DNA of 64,000 nt from Siderastrea radians (GCA_964017195.1 OZ024890.1:70237376-70301375), one strand, 5' to 3'. Positions 50,167 to 63,123 are shown, counted from the first letter of the stretch. Made by a program: numbers and translations. Notes: generated from the sequence alone by a model not told the origin.

Positions 50167-53100
50167 TCAGCCATCTGCTGCTTCAGATTTCTTAGGATGG
50201 AGTGTGGTGTAAGTAACGTGTTTTGCACAATGCCAAATAGCCTGCATAAGCCGACTGAACCCGGTGTCCTTTGGCTGGAAATTAAAATACATGACTCGTG
50301 TTAAATTGTTACATTTCAAATAATTGAAATTAATGTAAGAATTAATCTGACAATTTACTGATTTAAGACAAGGTAAAGAAAATTAATTTACTGATTTTAA
50401 AGAAAGACATCACCTATTGGTGACCCTTAAAGCAAATCCTTATTATAAGCAATTGACGAAAATGCACCACTTAGCTAAGTTCAAAAATAAATGAAAATTT
50501 ACATTTTCCAATCCTCTGACAAGCTGGTTCTTCATCACAACAATAAACTCCTTATGGCTGAGAACACCATCATCTGGATCAAAAACAAAAACCATTTGTA
50601 AAAGTATGGGTTATCTTTGCTCACATTGTTTACACCTTCAGAGTTTAAAAATTCACCTGAAGGACTAACAAACATCATGACTAGGAGGACAATGTATAGA
50701 TAAAAGTTTATTCAATACGTTAAGTGTAAAAGAAACAGAACAAAATCAGTGCCAAAGGATCGATGCATTTAAAGTTACATGTATTTACAGTTGTTTGTAT
50801 AGCTGGGTGGAAACTCTTTGCCCTTACCATACAATAATGTCTGTATAGTTGGCATTTCTCAAAAAGCAATATTTTATGTCTCAAATTTTCAACATTTTTC
50901 TTTTCATATTTGCTACAGTCTTCTTTCAATTACTAACATTGTAGTATTTTCCCAACCTTGAAAAAAATATGAGAAATAGTGTATGACAATGCAGATATCA
51001 GACTGCCAACGTAAACAAAATAGTAACAAAAAGTAACTAGAAATGTATCATACAACACACACTGTACCAAGTGAATGACCTTGCCTGCTACAACACAAGT
51101 CTCCCATGGTTAGAGAACTGACTGATGTATGGAAGCTCCCATTTCATTTTTCTCTTTGTGATTGCATGCCATTGTAGCAACCATTAACTAAGTTGTCTCT
51201 CCCATAAAGTGATCATCTGGCACAATTTTTGAAGACAATTTGCTGTCAGGTGATAGTTTTTCCTAGTCAAAAAATCTGTTTAGTTTGTTCAACAGCTCCA
51301 AATTTAATTGTATGCATAACTTAAAGTATCCCAATTACCGTTTTCATCAAACATCTTGTACACAACATCAACCACATTATCGCTCAAGTGTACATCTGTC
51401 ACTGTCTTTGCAACCTGCTTGAACATGTCTGTAACAACAAAATAAATAACAAATTTAGACCCTAGTCTAAAATGGCCCACACAGCTTTCATTGGTTGCCT
51501 TGGTTTGCTAGCAAATCAATCACAGCAAGAAAAAGCATCACAAAATATCATATCGTGGAAAGTTTAGTCATCTTGTAATTCAGAAATTTGTAAGGGAAAA
51601 GTGATTCTTATCCCATAACTATTTCTTATGAAAACTGGTTTCCTAGCTTGGTGCAAAAAGGTTTAACATTAATTGACACATTAAAAAACTTTCTAAAATA
51701 TGGTGTCCTGGAATGTTTGAGGTATCAGCCTTGAAGCTGGAAAGTAGTGGATCGTACAGTTTTACATACTGTACCATTTTGGATGAAACAAAGCTACTGT
51801 ATCTTCTTGCCAAATTGTGCTTTGGCCCTGAAACTTTCGATGCATTTCACTGTGACATAATCTTCATCTTGAGTCTATTAGTTTCTGTTTGGAAATCATT
51901 CCTCTGAGTAATGAAAATCAATGGCTGTCACTTTTGAAGAAAGGTCGGTAAGTCTGGATGAGAGTTGCCCAGAAAGGTATGGAATGGGTGACAATGGTTG
52001 TCAATACCATTGATACAAGCACATTACCTGGATCAATGGCTTTGCCTGCAGCATAATGAAAGCTTAAAGCCATTTCTGCCTCGGAAATGTTTCTCATAAA
52101 ACAGAAGAAACCCAAATAATCTTTGAAGGTAATTCCCTGTAAGTTAAAGTTAAAGACACTATGGATGAGGCCAAAGCTCATATCAAACAAACGTGAATCT
52201 AACTTTGTGGATAAGACTGTCTGCTTACCTTTCAAACTTAATATTTAATCATTGCAAACTTGATAGAATCAACTGGTAAACTGACTAACAATGCCAGCCA
52301 TAGTTAAAACAAACATTTAGCCATACTTTAGAATTTTTCATTAAGCTCCTATAACAACATGCACATTCTCTTCACTGTTCTCCATCACTTCTTCTACTGT
52401 TTGTTTGATTTAATCATCAAAACATTTCATCTCTGGGGACCATTTCCTTCATTCTCATGACCTGTGTGTTTTATCAAATAGCAATATTGTACTAAGGGGA
52501 ATCAAACTTAATGCTAATGTGTTAAAGGAGAAAAGAAGTAAAGAGTAAGGCTGGTGTTTGTAGAGAGTAGTATCAAAGTGGAAGAGGATAATGTCACCCA
52601 TAATATTACCCAAAACTGTGACCCGTGACTATTCAGGGCTGGAAAATTATTTTACTGCAAACACAATGAAACCATCTACTGATGGTTTTCTTATAAGATA
52701 TTTCAGTTAAAAATTCCTTTTGTTATCTGCTCCGCAGTTCCTTTGTGACATGGTTTGGTAATTTTACAGAATAAATTACTTAATAACATGAAAGAGGTTA
52801 GCTTTTAGAGTTAAATTCTTTTAACATTTGAGTTTTCATACCTGAGAATTTTCTTTGAAACATTTCTTTACTTTTTTGATAATTTTTTGCTTCTTCTTTT
52901 CATGGAAGCTGGAGTAGGTTAGGAGCATGTCAGCAAATTCCCATTCTGTTATCCGTCCATCCACTGGGTCATAAGAATTAAACTGGAAACAACAATTTAA
53001 ATGATTGCAATTAAAATCAGCATGCATAAACGCTCTGTTAGTCCTGATCCCTCTCACAGGCCCCTCCCAATTCATTCCTTGAACATTCACTGAACTCCAC

Positions 53101-56100
53101 TGTTCCAGTAAGACAGTAGTCTCACCCAAAGTAGGCAGCTACTGACTGTGTGTCACTATTACCACCTGTTTGAACTCAAATCACTGCCTATGTTGTCCTG
53201 ATTGTCACTAAAAATGCTCACAAGAATTGTCTCAGACAACAATCTGCTTTGGCTAGTTTTGACATGGTCCAGAAAAGTTATAAACCCCTGAAGGCAACCA
53301 TTCAAAGATGCTAAGCAAAAAACATCCGAATAGTACTTTTATTTTATTATTAAAGTATTATTTAGCATGAATAATTTTATCTAGAATAAAAAAAATATCT
53401 ATAAAATTTTTACCCTTTCTGCAACTGCCCCCCCCCCCTCCCCACACACACACACACACAAACACAAACACATGGTCCCTGTAATCCAATCATCACAAGA
53501 AATACCTTGTAATTGCTGGAAATTTTGTGACAGCAAATTGCAATTTAGGAAGGGTGACACTTCACAACACCAATGTTTACATGTGAATTGATGGGAGGAG
53601 AATTTGGCATGTGCTAAAGCCCGGAACACCGGAACAGAACAAATGACTGGAACTACCGGAACCGCCGGAACGAAACCACTGGAACCACCGGGAACGAAAC
53701 CACCGGAACTGGTATAAAAATATAAAATATTTCTCTATATTTAGTGTGTTGGAGGTGAATAATAATTATTGTTTCACGGCAGCCGGGCACAGTCTCAAAC
53801 AGACTAAATGTCCGGCAGTCAAAAATTTTCACCAAATTTCCCCAGAAAGCCTTTCTCAAACCTCATGAAACTATTATATCGTTGTTTAGAAATGTCACGC
53901 GATTTTTGGCTGTGTAGTTGACGGGATATTTTTGCGTGGGCATACTATGAAATCGCTATGACCTTGACACTTAAAAAAATTTTCAGCTCGGCCTCGCCAG
54001 CAGTGATCCGCAGTCAGAAGGTGTTTAATACAGAATTTCCACTGCTAAGCTCATACAAATGGCTTGAGAGTATTAGATGTATTAGAAATGTCCAAAATAA
54101 TTTTTGGAATCACTTTACATTTCTAAAGAGGTTTGAGAAAGGCTTTCTGGGGAAATTTAATGAAAATTTTAAATTGCCGGGCATTTAGTCTATTTGAGAC
54201 TGTGCCCAGCTGCCGCGAAACAATTATTCGCCTCAGTCACACTAAATATGGAGAAATATTTTATACTTTATATTTTTATATCGGTTCCGGTGGTTTCGTT
54301 CCGGTTGTTCTGGTGGTTCTGGTGGTTTCTTTCCGGCGGTTCCAGTCATTTGGTTCCACTCTGGTGTTCCAGGCTTTAGCACACTTCAGAGAATTTGTCA
54401 CACTTTTTTTCCAATAAACAACTGACTTTCTTACAACCTAGGACTACCTCCCCTAGAAACTTTTGGCATTTTGATTTGCTGAAATTAATGAGAGAATCAG
54501 GCCATAGACATTGGTTGGTATAACTGAAAGGTAAATGGATTTTCAAGGCCAATGCAATGAAGGTTAGGTGAGTGAACTTAACATACCTCCAGAAACATAA
54601 CTTCCTGTTGAAGGTTCTTTTGAAACTCAGTGAATCGTTTCACAGTTAGCTTCTTTTCCAAGTTCTTCCCAAAAAAGTATTCTTTAAGGCCACTATTGAC
54701 ATGGGGAGAGAGGACGCTCCCTGTCACTGCATGATCTCGATGACGCAGTCCAGTCGCAGTCATACTAAACAGGATATTCTGTACCTGAATATAATCAATA
54801 ATACTAGTGCTTGATCAGTTTACAATAACATTCTCACAAATAAGAATATCATTGGATAATTAGTTGACTGTTAAATTCTCCTCAGTCTTCAATAACACTC
54901 AAGGACCTTCATCCAATTGAACTTAAAACACTTTAACAATTATTGTACCTCTCTCTTTCTCTCAGTGTTGAGTCAAACAATTTTGGCAAATAATTTAGGG
55001 AGGTCATTGTATCAAACTGGGGAAAAGCACAATGTAAGGAGTTCCAACAAATGCAATGAGGATTGCAGTGAGGATCTACATGGAGGTGTTATGACCTAGG
55101 TTTCCACACATCTTCCTTTACCTCAGTGGGTTATACGGCAATTCAGACTGGTGTGAGGGAGGACATAGGTTTCACATAAGAGTTCTCACTCTTTTAAAGT
55201 AAAGGATTGCTAAGTTTCACCTTTTCAAATTCCTCCGGTGAGACTTCACCATCTCCATTCAAGTCAAACATTTGAAATGCAATTTCAAACATTCTTGGAG
55301 GAACTAAATTGGAGAAAGAATAAAATTACCACAACATGAACAACAACATTAGATTGTAATCACTGATTCACAAACTAAAGCTTCAACTACCTAAGACTTT
55401 CTTCTGGAAAGTTCATGATCATTATTCACCAATCAATTAACTATTTCTAATTACTGGTAATTAACTACCTGGTATATAATATTATTGCAGTCAGCAGTGG
55501 ATCCACAAGGTGGGTCTTCTCTCATTTGTTTCCAGATTAAATTGAATTGCTGCCGATTTCAGTGTTATGTGCACAGAGGTTATATTTTGACATCCACCTT
55601 TTGACATGCTAAACAAAAGTTGTAGTTCAATTTTATCCTTGGTTCAATTTTTATTTTTCTTTGTTCTTTTTTATGTTAATATAATATTATGATAATGAAT
55701 ATAAAACAAAAGAAAATAAAAATTGAACCAAGGATAAAATTGAACATAAACATGACAGATCGAAATCCTCCAATCACAGCCCACTAGCATGACCTTTCGA
55801 ACTTGCGGCGCATTTCCATAGAAGTGACATGAAACAAACACCGGTCTGAATCGCTTGTGATTGGCTCATTTCAACAGCACGTCGAAAGACGATGGTTAAA
55901 GATGGATGTCGAAAGATAGCTGCTATGTACATAGCACTGAAAGCAGCTATAAGAAATGTTACTTTGTTTTTACAGAAACATGTAAACCAAAATACCCTTG
56001 GGAGGTGAAGACACTCCCTATCATCATTTTACTGTTAAAAGGTGTGAGATGAAACTACAGGTTAGAATGGTTTCATTACCAGTTTTAACTGAATGCTACA

Positions 56101-58961
56101 AAATGGCAGATGCAGAGGAGTGATCCGGAGGGGGGGGGGGCACCCAACCCTCTTTTGGTTCAACATTTCTTATTCCCATTGAGAGGATTATTTTGGCCCT
56201 AATCCTATTACTGGATTCAACTTCCACTGACATGCATGCAGTAGTACAATGTAGATTTATATAGTAACTTTGTTTAACCAGGGTGACCCTCTCAGCTACA
56301 AGGCCACTATCCATGGGGCTCCTGGACAAATATAAGGATATGTAAAATGCCATACGTGATAAAACCGTTAGAAGGAAGATGTAGTCTGAGAAGGAAATCA
56401 GTCCAAATTCCCCCATTTTCAAGAAAACACTGTCCTGTCCCAACTGTTCTGATAGATGGCCTTTATACTTGTGTTTCTGAAATATTAAATTGCATCAAAT
56501 ATGAAAAAGAAGAAACACAGAAAGAGCACGTCTTCTACAGGACTTCAAGAGGAGAATAGCAAGAACTGAAGTGAGGCTGAAGCTAAACTTCGGGCTATAC
56601 GAGCAAACAAAGAGATGTAACTTTGGAATATCTGGTAAGTTAGCTGACCGATTGATTGACTAACTCGTTGTCTGTTTCACAGACTGACTGACTGACTGAT
56701 TGGTTAATAACTGACCGACTGACTTTGTGGTGTTTTGCCTCGACTGGTTGTGTTGCGTTGCATTCGGTTGCGTTTTGTTGTCTGCTTCGTATTGTGTTGT
56801 GTTGTGTTGCATTGTGCTGTGATGTGATTTGATGTGTTGTGATCTGTCTCTTACTTGTTACTCTAGTTTTTTGGCTTAAAATTTCTCAGTTTTCCTGTTC
56901 CTTCATTGCACGACTCGACGCAACAACTAGACGGACGTACAACGGTTCGACCAGCTCGACCAACTCGACGACTTCATAAGCAAAACTTCCACTGTGTATT
57001 CTCCACAGGCAAACACCGTTTTCTCCGTGGAATTTTCGTAATCATGGCTACTTTTGTGTGTGCCTTCAGTTGCCAAAATTTCATCGCTTTCACTAACGAG
57101 CGCATTTTGGTGACCATTTCATATGCTAAAAAGAATCGCTAGCCTTAAAGGGGCACCATAAAAAATTTTTAGGATTGCTATAAAAAGCTAAAAGAGATAT
57201 ATTCCGTTAATTCTGTTAATGATCTAGGGGCATTTCGTGTACGAGAAAAGATATATGAAATATTTTTCAGAACATTCTTCTACCGAAAACCGGATTTGAA
57301 AATCATGGTGACAGAGCCCCTCTAAATATAATGCAAGCTTTAACAAGGCACCTCTTTACCCAAAAACTTAACAAATACTGTATATTCAATTGCAAAAAAT
57401 GGTCTACCTTTTGAGTAAAGCCAACAGAGTTTACAGGATTGAAAGTTTAATCTTTCGAAAGAATATCCTGATGAGTTGGTTCATAGATGAAAATAAAATG
57501 GTGAAAGAGTCGAAAACAATTGCTAGAAGAGTTGGTGGAGTTTGTTGAGTTGGTTGTTTGCCAAGTTTACAGCGTTCGGTGAAATCGGTCTGTTGACTTT
57601 GTCGAGTTGTCGAGTTGCTTTGCCGGTCGGTTGAGTTTGTCTAGTTGGTTCGCGTGGTGGGGTTCGTACTGTCTTATAGTATGTAAGGATTGTTGATCGA
57701 TTTTTTAGTAAGGCTTGTTGTGTTTGTCGAGGTCTGGAACATTTCATCTGCCAGTGAGTGAGGTTTGTTGAGTTTGTCTAGTTGGTAAGAGTCATTGCGT
57801 TTATCGAGTTGTGTCGAGGAGTGGAGATTTTGTCTGCCAGTGAGTGCGGTTTGTTGAGTATGTCGAGTTGTGTGGTTCTTATTGTCTTAGAGAAAGTGAG
57901 CATTATTGAGTTTGCCTATTTGGTAAGGAGTTGCGTGGAGTTGCGTCGAGGTGTGAAGTTTTAGTCTGCCTCAGCGCATGACAATTAGTCGACTTTGTCG
58001 AGTTGGTTGTGTTGTGGATTCGTCATGTCTTAAAATAAGTGAGGATTGTTAAGTTTGTTTGTTTGGTAAGGGTCATTTTGTTTGACAATGTCGAGTTGGG
58101 TTGAGATGAGGAGATTTTGTCTGCCAGTGAGTGGAGGTTGTGGAGTTTGTCGAGTTGGTTGCATAGTGGGGTTCGTACTGTGTTAAAGTAAGTAAAATAT
58201 GTTGAGTTTTTCTATTTGGTAAGGGTGGTTGAGTTTGTCTAGTTCTCTGGTGTAGAGATTGTCTGCCAGTGAGTGAGGTTGGTTGAGTATGTCTACTAAT
58301 GTACAACTTTAACATAAACGGAATACTAGAAATGGTGAACTTGTCAACAACGCAACACAGCACAAGGCAACGAAATTCAACGGATCACAATGCAACACAA
58401 CACAACGGATCACAACGCAATGCAACTCAACAGATACGTTACACAAAGGCGACACAACGGATCGCAACACAACACAACGCAACGCAACAAAACAGACACG
58501 ACACAACAGATCGCAATACAACGCCATGCAACAAAACAGACAACACAACGGATTGCAACACAACGCAACACGACACAACAGACACAACACAACAGAACAG
58601 GAAATAAAAACCATGCACATATGCTAAACAAACCAGTCGAGGCAACAATGAGCTCGACCAAAAACTCTACAGAAAAAAACGGTCAAAAAACCCTGCAGGT
58701 ATCTGACCAACCGACCAACCAACTGACCGACCAACCTGACTGACTTCCCGACTGACTTACTGGCTAGCTGGCTGACTGACCCGTTAACTGTTTCATTGAC
58801 TGACTGCCATAATTGGCTGACTAGGTGACTGTATACAAGAGGAAAAAAGTCAAACACACCTCTGGGTTAAACCTCTCATGTTCATCAAGTCCTAACCCTG
58901 AAAATATTTTTTTGTTAAATGTAAACAACAACATGTTAACTACTACTACTATCATCATCAC

Positions 58962-58993
<32 letters not shown>

Positions 58994-61188
58994 ATCCTTT
59001 TCGTGCCACTGGGCACATAAGTCTTCATACGGATCTATCCTTTGCCATCTTTCACGCCTCTGCCCAAGACAAGTTTGCTCTTCTTGGTGGTCTCCCCCTT
59101 TTCCTTTTCCCTTTTACTGTTATGGCGTGTATTTATTTCATGATTCATGGTTTTCCTTTTATTATTTTCCAACATCCTGTATAACTTACTATCATTAGTA
59201 ACAGATTGATAACTGACTGACAGTCCAGGGAGGGCTTATTAAAGTAGCAGGGAAGAATGGGCTAATGAATTAAATCTTTGAATGTGGGATTTATACAGAT
59301 AAATCCCTCCTACAGTTTGTACAGATAACACCACAATTCAAACACAGACAAAGTTACCAGGTGGTTGTATTTTTCCTGGAGTTAATGATCTCACAAAATC
59401 TTCGGGTGTCATAAACACTTCATTGTCTTCTCCAATATGTACAACTTTGAGTGATGCAAAGTATCTGAACACCTTGTCTGGGGTGCTGTACTGTCTGATA
59501 CGATTTTCATATTCAATAATCTGAAGAAAAACAATATAAAAATATAAAATAATAAATGTATTTAATACAACAGTTTAAAGTAAGTGTTGAACACTCACTT
59601 TGAACAGTGGACATGAAAGTACATATTTGTATTACAATATCAGTGTTAGATAACAGTAAAGATAACCCAAATGAATGCAATAGTTGCAACTTACAACATG
59701 TCTTTAGAAATAAAACCTACAAGACATCTATTTATGAAAGAGTCCTTAAAAATGATTGGCAGAAGCCACAGGAAGAAAGGCATTATGACCACATTCTCTT
59801 AGTTTTCTAGATGTCACCTCAAAGAAAAATAGGAACCCATATAGTGAAACCAAGACATACAGTACATGAATTAAGACAGAGAGCATTTTCATACGGAGAA
59901 CTTTTAACAAGGATAGCAGAATGAACGAATGAGCTCAGTTTTCTTGATTATTTTCAAATACACAGCCCTCTCAGAATGATTTTGTAGTGGTGGGCCATGT
60001 AATGAGTACTAAGTGGGAAGGGCCACATCCTCTTGGCTGCTAGAGGAGCAAACCCATAGTGAGCAGCTAGAAACAGACTGTGGGCAACAAAATCACCAGC
60101 TGCTCACACATCTTCACACATTATTAATACATTTTAAGAGAACTGAATGCATATTGCTTAAAAGAAGTGCGTCAGCTTTCAGTCTACTAGCTCAGATTAC
60201 CTGGGATCATTCTGGAAGAATATTGTTGGGCTGTATGATAAAGAGTGACACTTTAGATTCACACAATGTACGTGAGTTGTCACTTGAAATGGGAGCCTCC
60301 CGACTCCTTACCCCACAACCATCAGATGGCTTTCATTACCTTTACTGCAGTTTTCAATGACATGTGAACTCTAACTTCAAGACTCAATCAACAATTTTTG
60401 TCATTGTCATGGGTCTCAAGAAGTTCAGCTCAGCATCAACAAAAGGAAAAGTTGACATGATTGGTGGATTTCAATCCACTGTCAATTGCTGCTTTTCATG
60501 CTTCATTGGTTTTCAATGTAATTACGATTAACGACAGTAAAAAATGCAGACGTCAGAGTTCCCGGGTAATTGAAAGGCACAATAAGGAACTTGCTGTAGA
60601 GAGAAAAACTGCTGTCTGAATGCACACATGTGCATACAACAAATTTATGCTTAATGCATTAATGTTGAGAGGAAACAAAATGATTCCCCGCGAGTTCACT
60701 GAAATTGCATTCTTGCTGGAAGCAAGAATTTATGAATATGAGAATACCAGTGCCCTAGTGTGCTACTTGATTCTCTTTCTCACCCTTCTTTCTCTGAATC
60801 CCTGTTTACCCTTCTTTCTTTTCCCATCGCTTTCTTCATCACCTTCCTCTTTATTCGCAATGGTGTCGCTTTCATTGCTAGAGTTTCTACTATCTATGGA
60901 GGGATGAGGGCTTTCCGCTTTTGCTTTAGATTTGGTTAGTTTTCTGTACAAACCATAACTTGAACCAATCAACCCCACAGATGAACCGATGATAGCAGCT
61001 ACCAGCCGCTTTTGACGGCGATTGTAAGCTTCTCTATCAAAATCTTGTCCACTTGCGCGATCCCCTCCATTATTTCCACTGGCAAATCGCACACAGTATC
61101 GTAGATTCCATAACAAGAAATTCTGCCTCTGTTTGGTTGCTTGGTTGATCATTAAACTGCGTAAAACTGCAAGCCTAGACATTTTCAT
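50167..61188 (-). CDS. MICU1: Calcium uptake protein 1, mitochondrial (MICU1 homologue)
   Basis: EF-hand gatekeeper of the mitochondrial calcium uniporter, facing the intermembrane space. Minus-strand exons: 61188-60784, 59520-59358, 58897-58860, 56476-56356, 55303-55221, 54784-54587, 52982-52842, 52136-52028, 51428-51339, 50573-50503 and 50274-50167 (stop TGA). All have GT/AG junctions and consistent phase, giving 508 residues (human 476). The N-terminus is basic (mitochondrial targeting), followed by a membrane segment at about 63-81 and the polybasic GKRKKGKQ at about 122-129. Next is [20 protein letters not shown], nearly identical to human. EF-hand loop 1 is D256[11 protein letters not shown]267; loop 2 is D447[11 protein letters not shown]458; both have all ligands. 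The C-terminal WHC keeps the cysteine that forms the MICU1-MICU2 disulfide. MICU1 fits better than MICU2/3. ATG 61188 was chosen; ATG 61182 is an alternative. Confidence 0.95.
52341..52525. mobile_element. TTAA MITE, family M copy 3 (in MICU1 intron 7)
   Basis: It begins TTAAGCTCC and ends GTGTTAA. It shares CTTCACTGTTCTCCAT and TCTCATGACCTGTGTGTTT with the copies at 25265 and 26390. The terminal repeats are more decayed than in copy 1. Confidence 0.6.
53425..53472. repeat. Poly-C / (CA)n microsatellite
   Basis: A run of C followed by CA dinucleotides and CAAACA variants, in MICU1 intron 6. Confidence 0.8.
53610..54384. mobile_element. Foldback element with about 260-bp arms (in MICU1 intron 6)
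   Basis: The arm 53610-53870 begins TGTGCTAAAGC and contains repeated CCGGAAC units. It is repeated in inverted form at 54125-54384, ending GCTTTAGCACA. The outermost parts are GGTTCCGGT-type subrepeats. The spacer is about 250 bp. Such long arms resemble Foldback-type non-autonomous DNA transposons. No target duplication was identified. Confidence 0.7.
55627..55746. repeat. Near-perfect palindrome, about 40-bp arms
   Basis: The left arm TTCAATTTTATCCTTGGTTC (from about 55627) and its reverse complement GAACCAAGGATAAAATTGAA (to about 55744) extend into A/T-rich sequence. The loop is about 35 bp. A wider inverted match GACATCCA/TGGATGTC (about 55590 and 55903) suggests it is the centre of a roughly 330-bp element in MICU1 intron 4. 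Confidence 0.65.
56640..58760. repeat. Strand-skewed degenerate repeat block in MICU1 intron 3
   Basis: Left part 56640-56860: ACTGACTGACTGAC and GTTGTGTTGTGTTGC runs. Centre 57530-58290: G/T-rich degenerate tandem units with GTTTGTCGAGTTGGTT and TCTGCCAGTGAGTG. The latter recurs near 57750, 57830, 58118 and 58259. Right part 58320-58760: ACAACACAACGCAAC and GACTGACTGACC runs, the complement of the left part. The outer parts form a loose inverted pair. The many Cys/Val- or Thr/Gln-rich frames here are artefacts. Confidence 0.7.
58949..58994. repeat. (ATC)n microsatellite
   Basis: About 14 ATC/ATT-type triplets lie about 50 bp upstream (in MICU1 sense) of the acceptor of the 38-nt microexon. 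The adjacent TACTACTAC run extends it. Confidence 0.85.
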
Positions 61189-61710
61189 TCAGTTTTGACT
61201 ATAAATGAGTTAAATCCTTTGTCCGTCTTATTGGTTAAGGATATTCTGACAACTGGCAACGGATGTAAAGGATCATAACACTTTGCTCCAGATGCCAGCT
61301 CCAATGTTCATAATCAGTCAAAATGGCGGCAGCTTTACAATTAAACCGCTGGCCGAAATATATACCAGACTTTACTGACTTTACTTTATATCCTTTATAT
61401 CATTTTCGCCGCCATTTTCGCCTCCAACAACAACGGTGAAACAAAGCTGGTTCCGATTTCCCAAGGGGGAGGGGTAGAGAAATCGAAATTCCAGTAAGCA
61501 TAAGAAAATGAAAAATTCTGTCTTTTTCTTTGAGATAGAAATCTCAAATAATGAAGAAAAGTTAACATAATCTTTTACAAAGGAATGGCTATGAAAACAC
61601 TCTACTAAGACACATAATTTGTGGTGTTCCCTCGGGGAAATAAACCCTAGCCACCCCACCCTCTACCGAACTACTGTTGTTCCTCGCGCTTTCGAGGACG
61701 CGAACTTGAC
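61189..61710. promoter_or_regulatory. Spacer between MICU1 and a possible plus-strand gene
   Basis: A CCAAT-type motif (ATTGG at about 61231) lies near the MICU1 start. If the candidate gene at 61711 is real, this 520-bp spacer would be a bidirectional promoter. No TATA box was recognised. Confidence 0.3.
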
Positions 61711-62060
61711 ATGGCGGGCATACCAAAGGTTTGGCGATCTTGTCGAACTTCGGTCGCTTTTTTTGGCCTAAAGGTAAATTAAGTAATGCCATAATTAAGC
61801 GGCTTTTAGAGTTCTACATCTTCGTTTCTGGTCACTGAATTGTAAATTGTTTTCCTTCAAAAGATTCGAGGAACATTACAAATAGCAAATGCAAATTAGA
61901 CGAAATTTTGACATTTTATGACTTTCTCTCAAGTTCCAGATAAGCTTACATTTTCGTGTTTATACACCTGGCTTTATTTTTAAGGTCGTCCGCCAAGATC
62001 ACAGAATTTTCAACAAGGTATCAAAGAATTGGATCTGTCTTTCCTCGAGGCACAGAAACG
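61711..62060 (+). CDS. Candidate first two exons of an unidentified gene
   Basis: ATG at 61711 opens a 21-codon frame (MAGIPKVWRSCRTSVAFF and onward) that ends at a good donor, AAG|GTAAAT, at 61773. An acceptor TTTTTAAG follows, and the interval 61985-62060 stays open in the matching phase and ends at a GTAACA donor. The first residues are basic and hydrophobic, like a mitochondrial targeting peptide. I do not recognise the protein and found no third exon before the window end. Weak evidence only; it could be chance splice-like sequence. Confidence 0.25.
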
Positions 62061-63050
62061 GTAACACAGTGCTAAATGTTAGCTTGTAGGAGGTGGTTAT
62101 CATAACTCCTTAAGCTGAAGTCTATATTGAAAACTTATAATTCTAGAACAATATATAAGCTAAAACTTATAGAGTTTTAAAAGGAAAAGCCTCATTAAGA
62201 TTAATGTTCGTTTATCGCTTTAAATAATGTAAATTAAGCTCGAGTTTTTGTATCTACCGGCCGGTGCGTGTAATGTGAATATAATCTTTTGCATAGTTTG
62301 CTTGCCAATTTCTGGGGGGCTGCGGGTGGGGGGGGGGTTACTCTCTAAGTTTATGGGTGCGGAGTGTGCCCTAGACCCTACCTTACAAGATCGTGTCCTG
62401 TGCCCTATACCAGACTTTATTCATTACACGTATACACAAGAACTGACAGAGAAGAGAAACATTCTGAGTGTAAGAATTTACTTAAAGTATTGGAATATAC
62501 TAAAAAGAGAAATTGCACATACCCCCTATGGCCAGCATTCAGAATATTTGGTAAACCAGCTGCGAAAAATTAATGCTCCATTTTATTAATGGCACTGAAA
62601 AATGACACTGCAATAATTTAATGTATAATTTCACGGAGCATTAACTTAAATCAGAACCTTGCCAAAACACTGAATTATTGTGCACACATTTGGGACGAAG
62701 GCTTTCCTTTTTCTGTGAAATGTGAGTCTGTGACTCTGTGGTTTTTCAAGCAGAGAATAACGTACACTAATTATAAAAAGCATCAGTGAATGCTTTATGA
62801 CTAGCTAAGACATCTTTGCATCATTATTTTGCACAAGATTTGCAAGACACCAAAATCCAAGCTTTAAAAAATTCCTCCTGCCAAGGTCTTCCTTAAATTA
62901 TAATGAAACTTTCAAGGCCTAATTGTTGTAAATATTGAGAATTCCAGGCTCAGATTTCTTATTCAAGAACACATATTTTAGGATTTTTTTATTGAGTACA
63001 TCTGAACATTGTATGGATTTTTGCATTATATAAACTGTAATATATTATTA
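62061..63050. other. AT-rich stretch, nothing recognised
   Basis: No conserved frame. The 113-aa frame at 62248-62589 has no recognised motif and passes through a G10 run near 62331. I regard it as chance. Confidence 0.35.
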
Positions 63051-63074
63051 TTATCATTATCACTATTATTATAA

Positions 63075-63080
63075 CTATAA

Positions 63081-63123
<43 letters not shown>
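63075..63123. repeat. (ATT)n microsatellite
   Basis: About 15 ATT triplets, preceded by irregular ATT/ATC units. Confidence 0.85.

Noticed and set aside
58299..58743. Several overlapping Thr/Gln- and Cys/Val-rich frames
   Set aside because: They read through the ACAACACAACG repeat block and share no protein-like features.
61323..61450. ATGGCGGCAGC start as another first exon near MICU1
   Set aside because: The frame ends at a stop without a convincing donor site, and the peptide is not recognisable.
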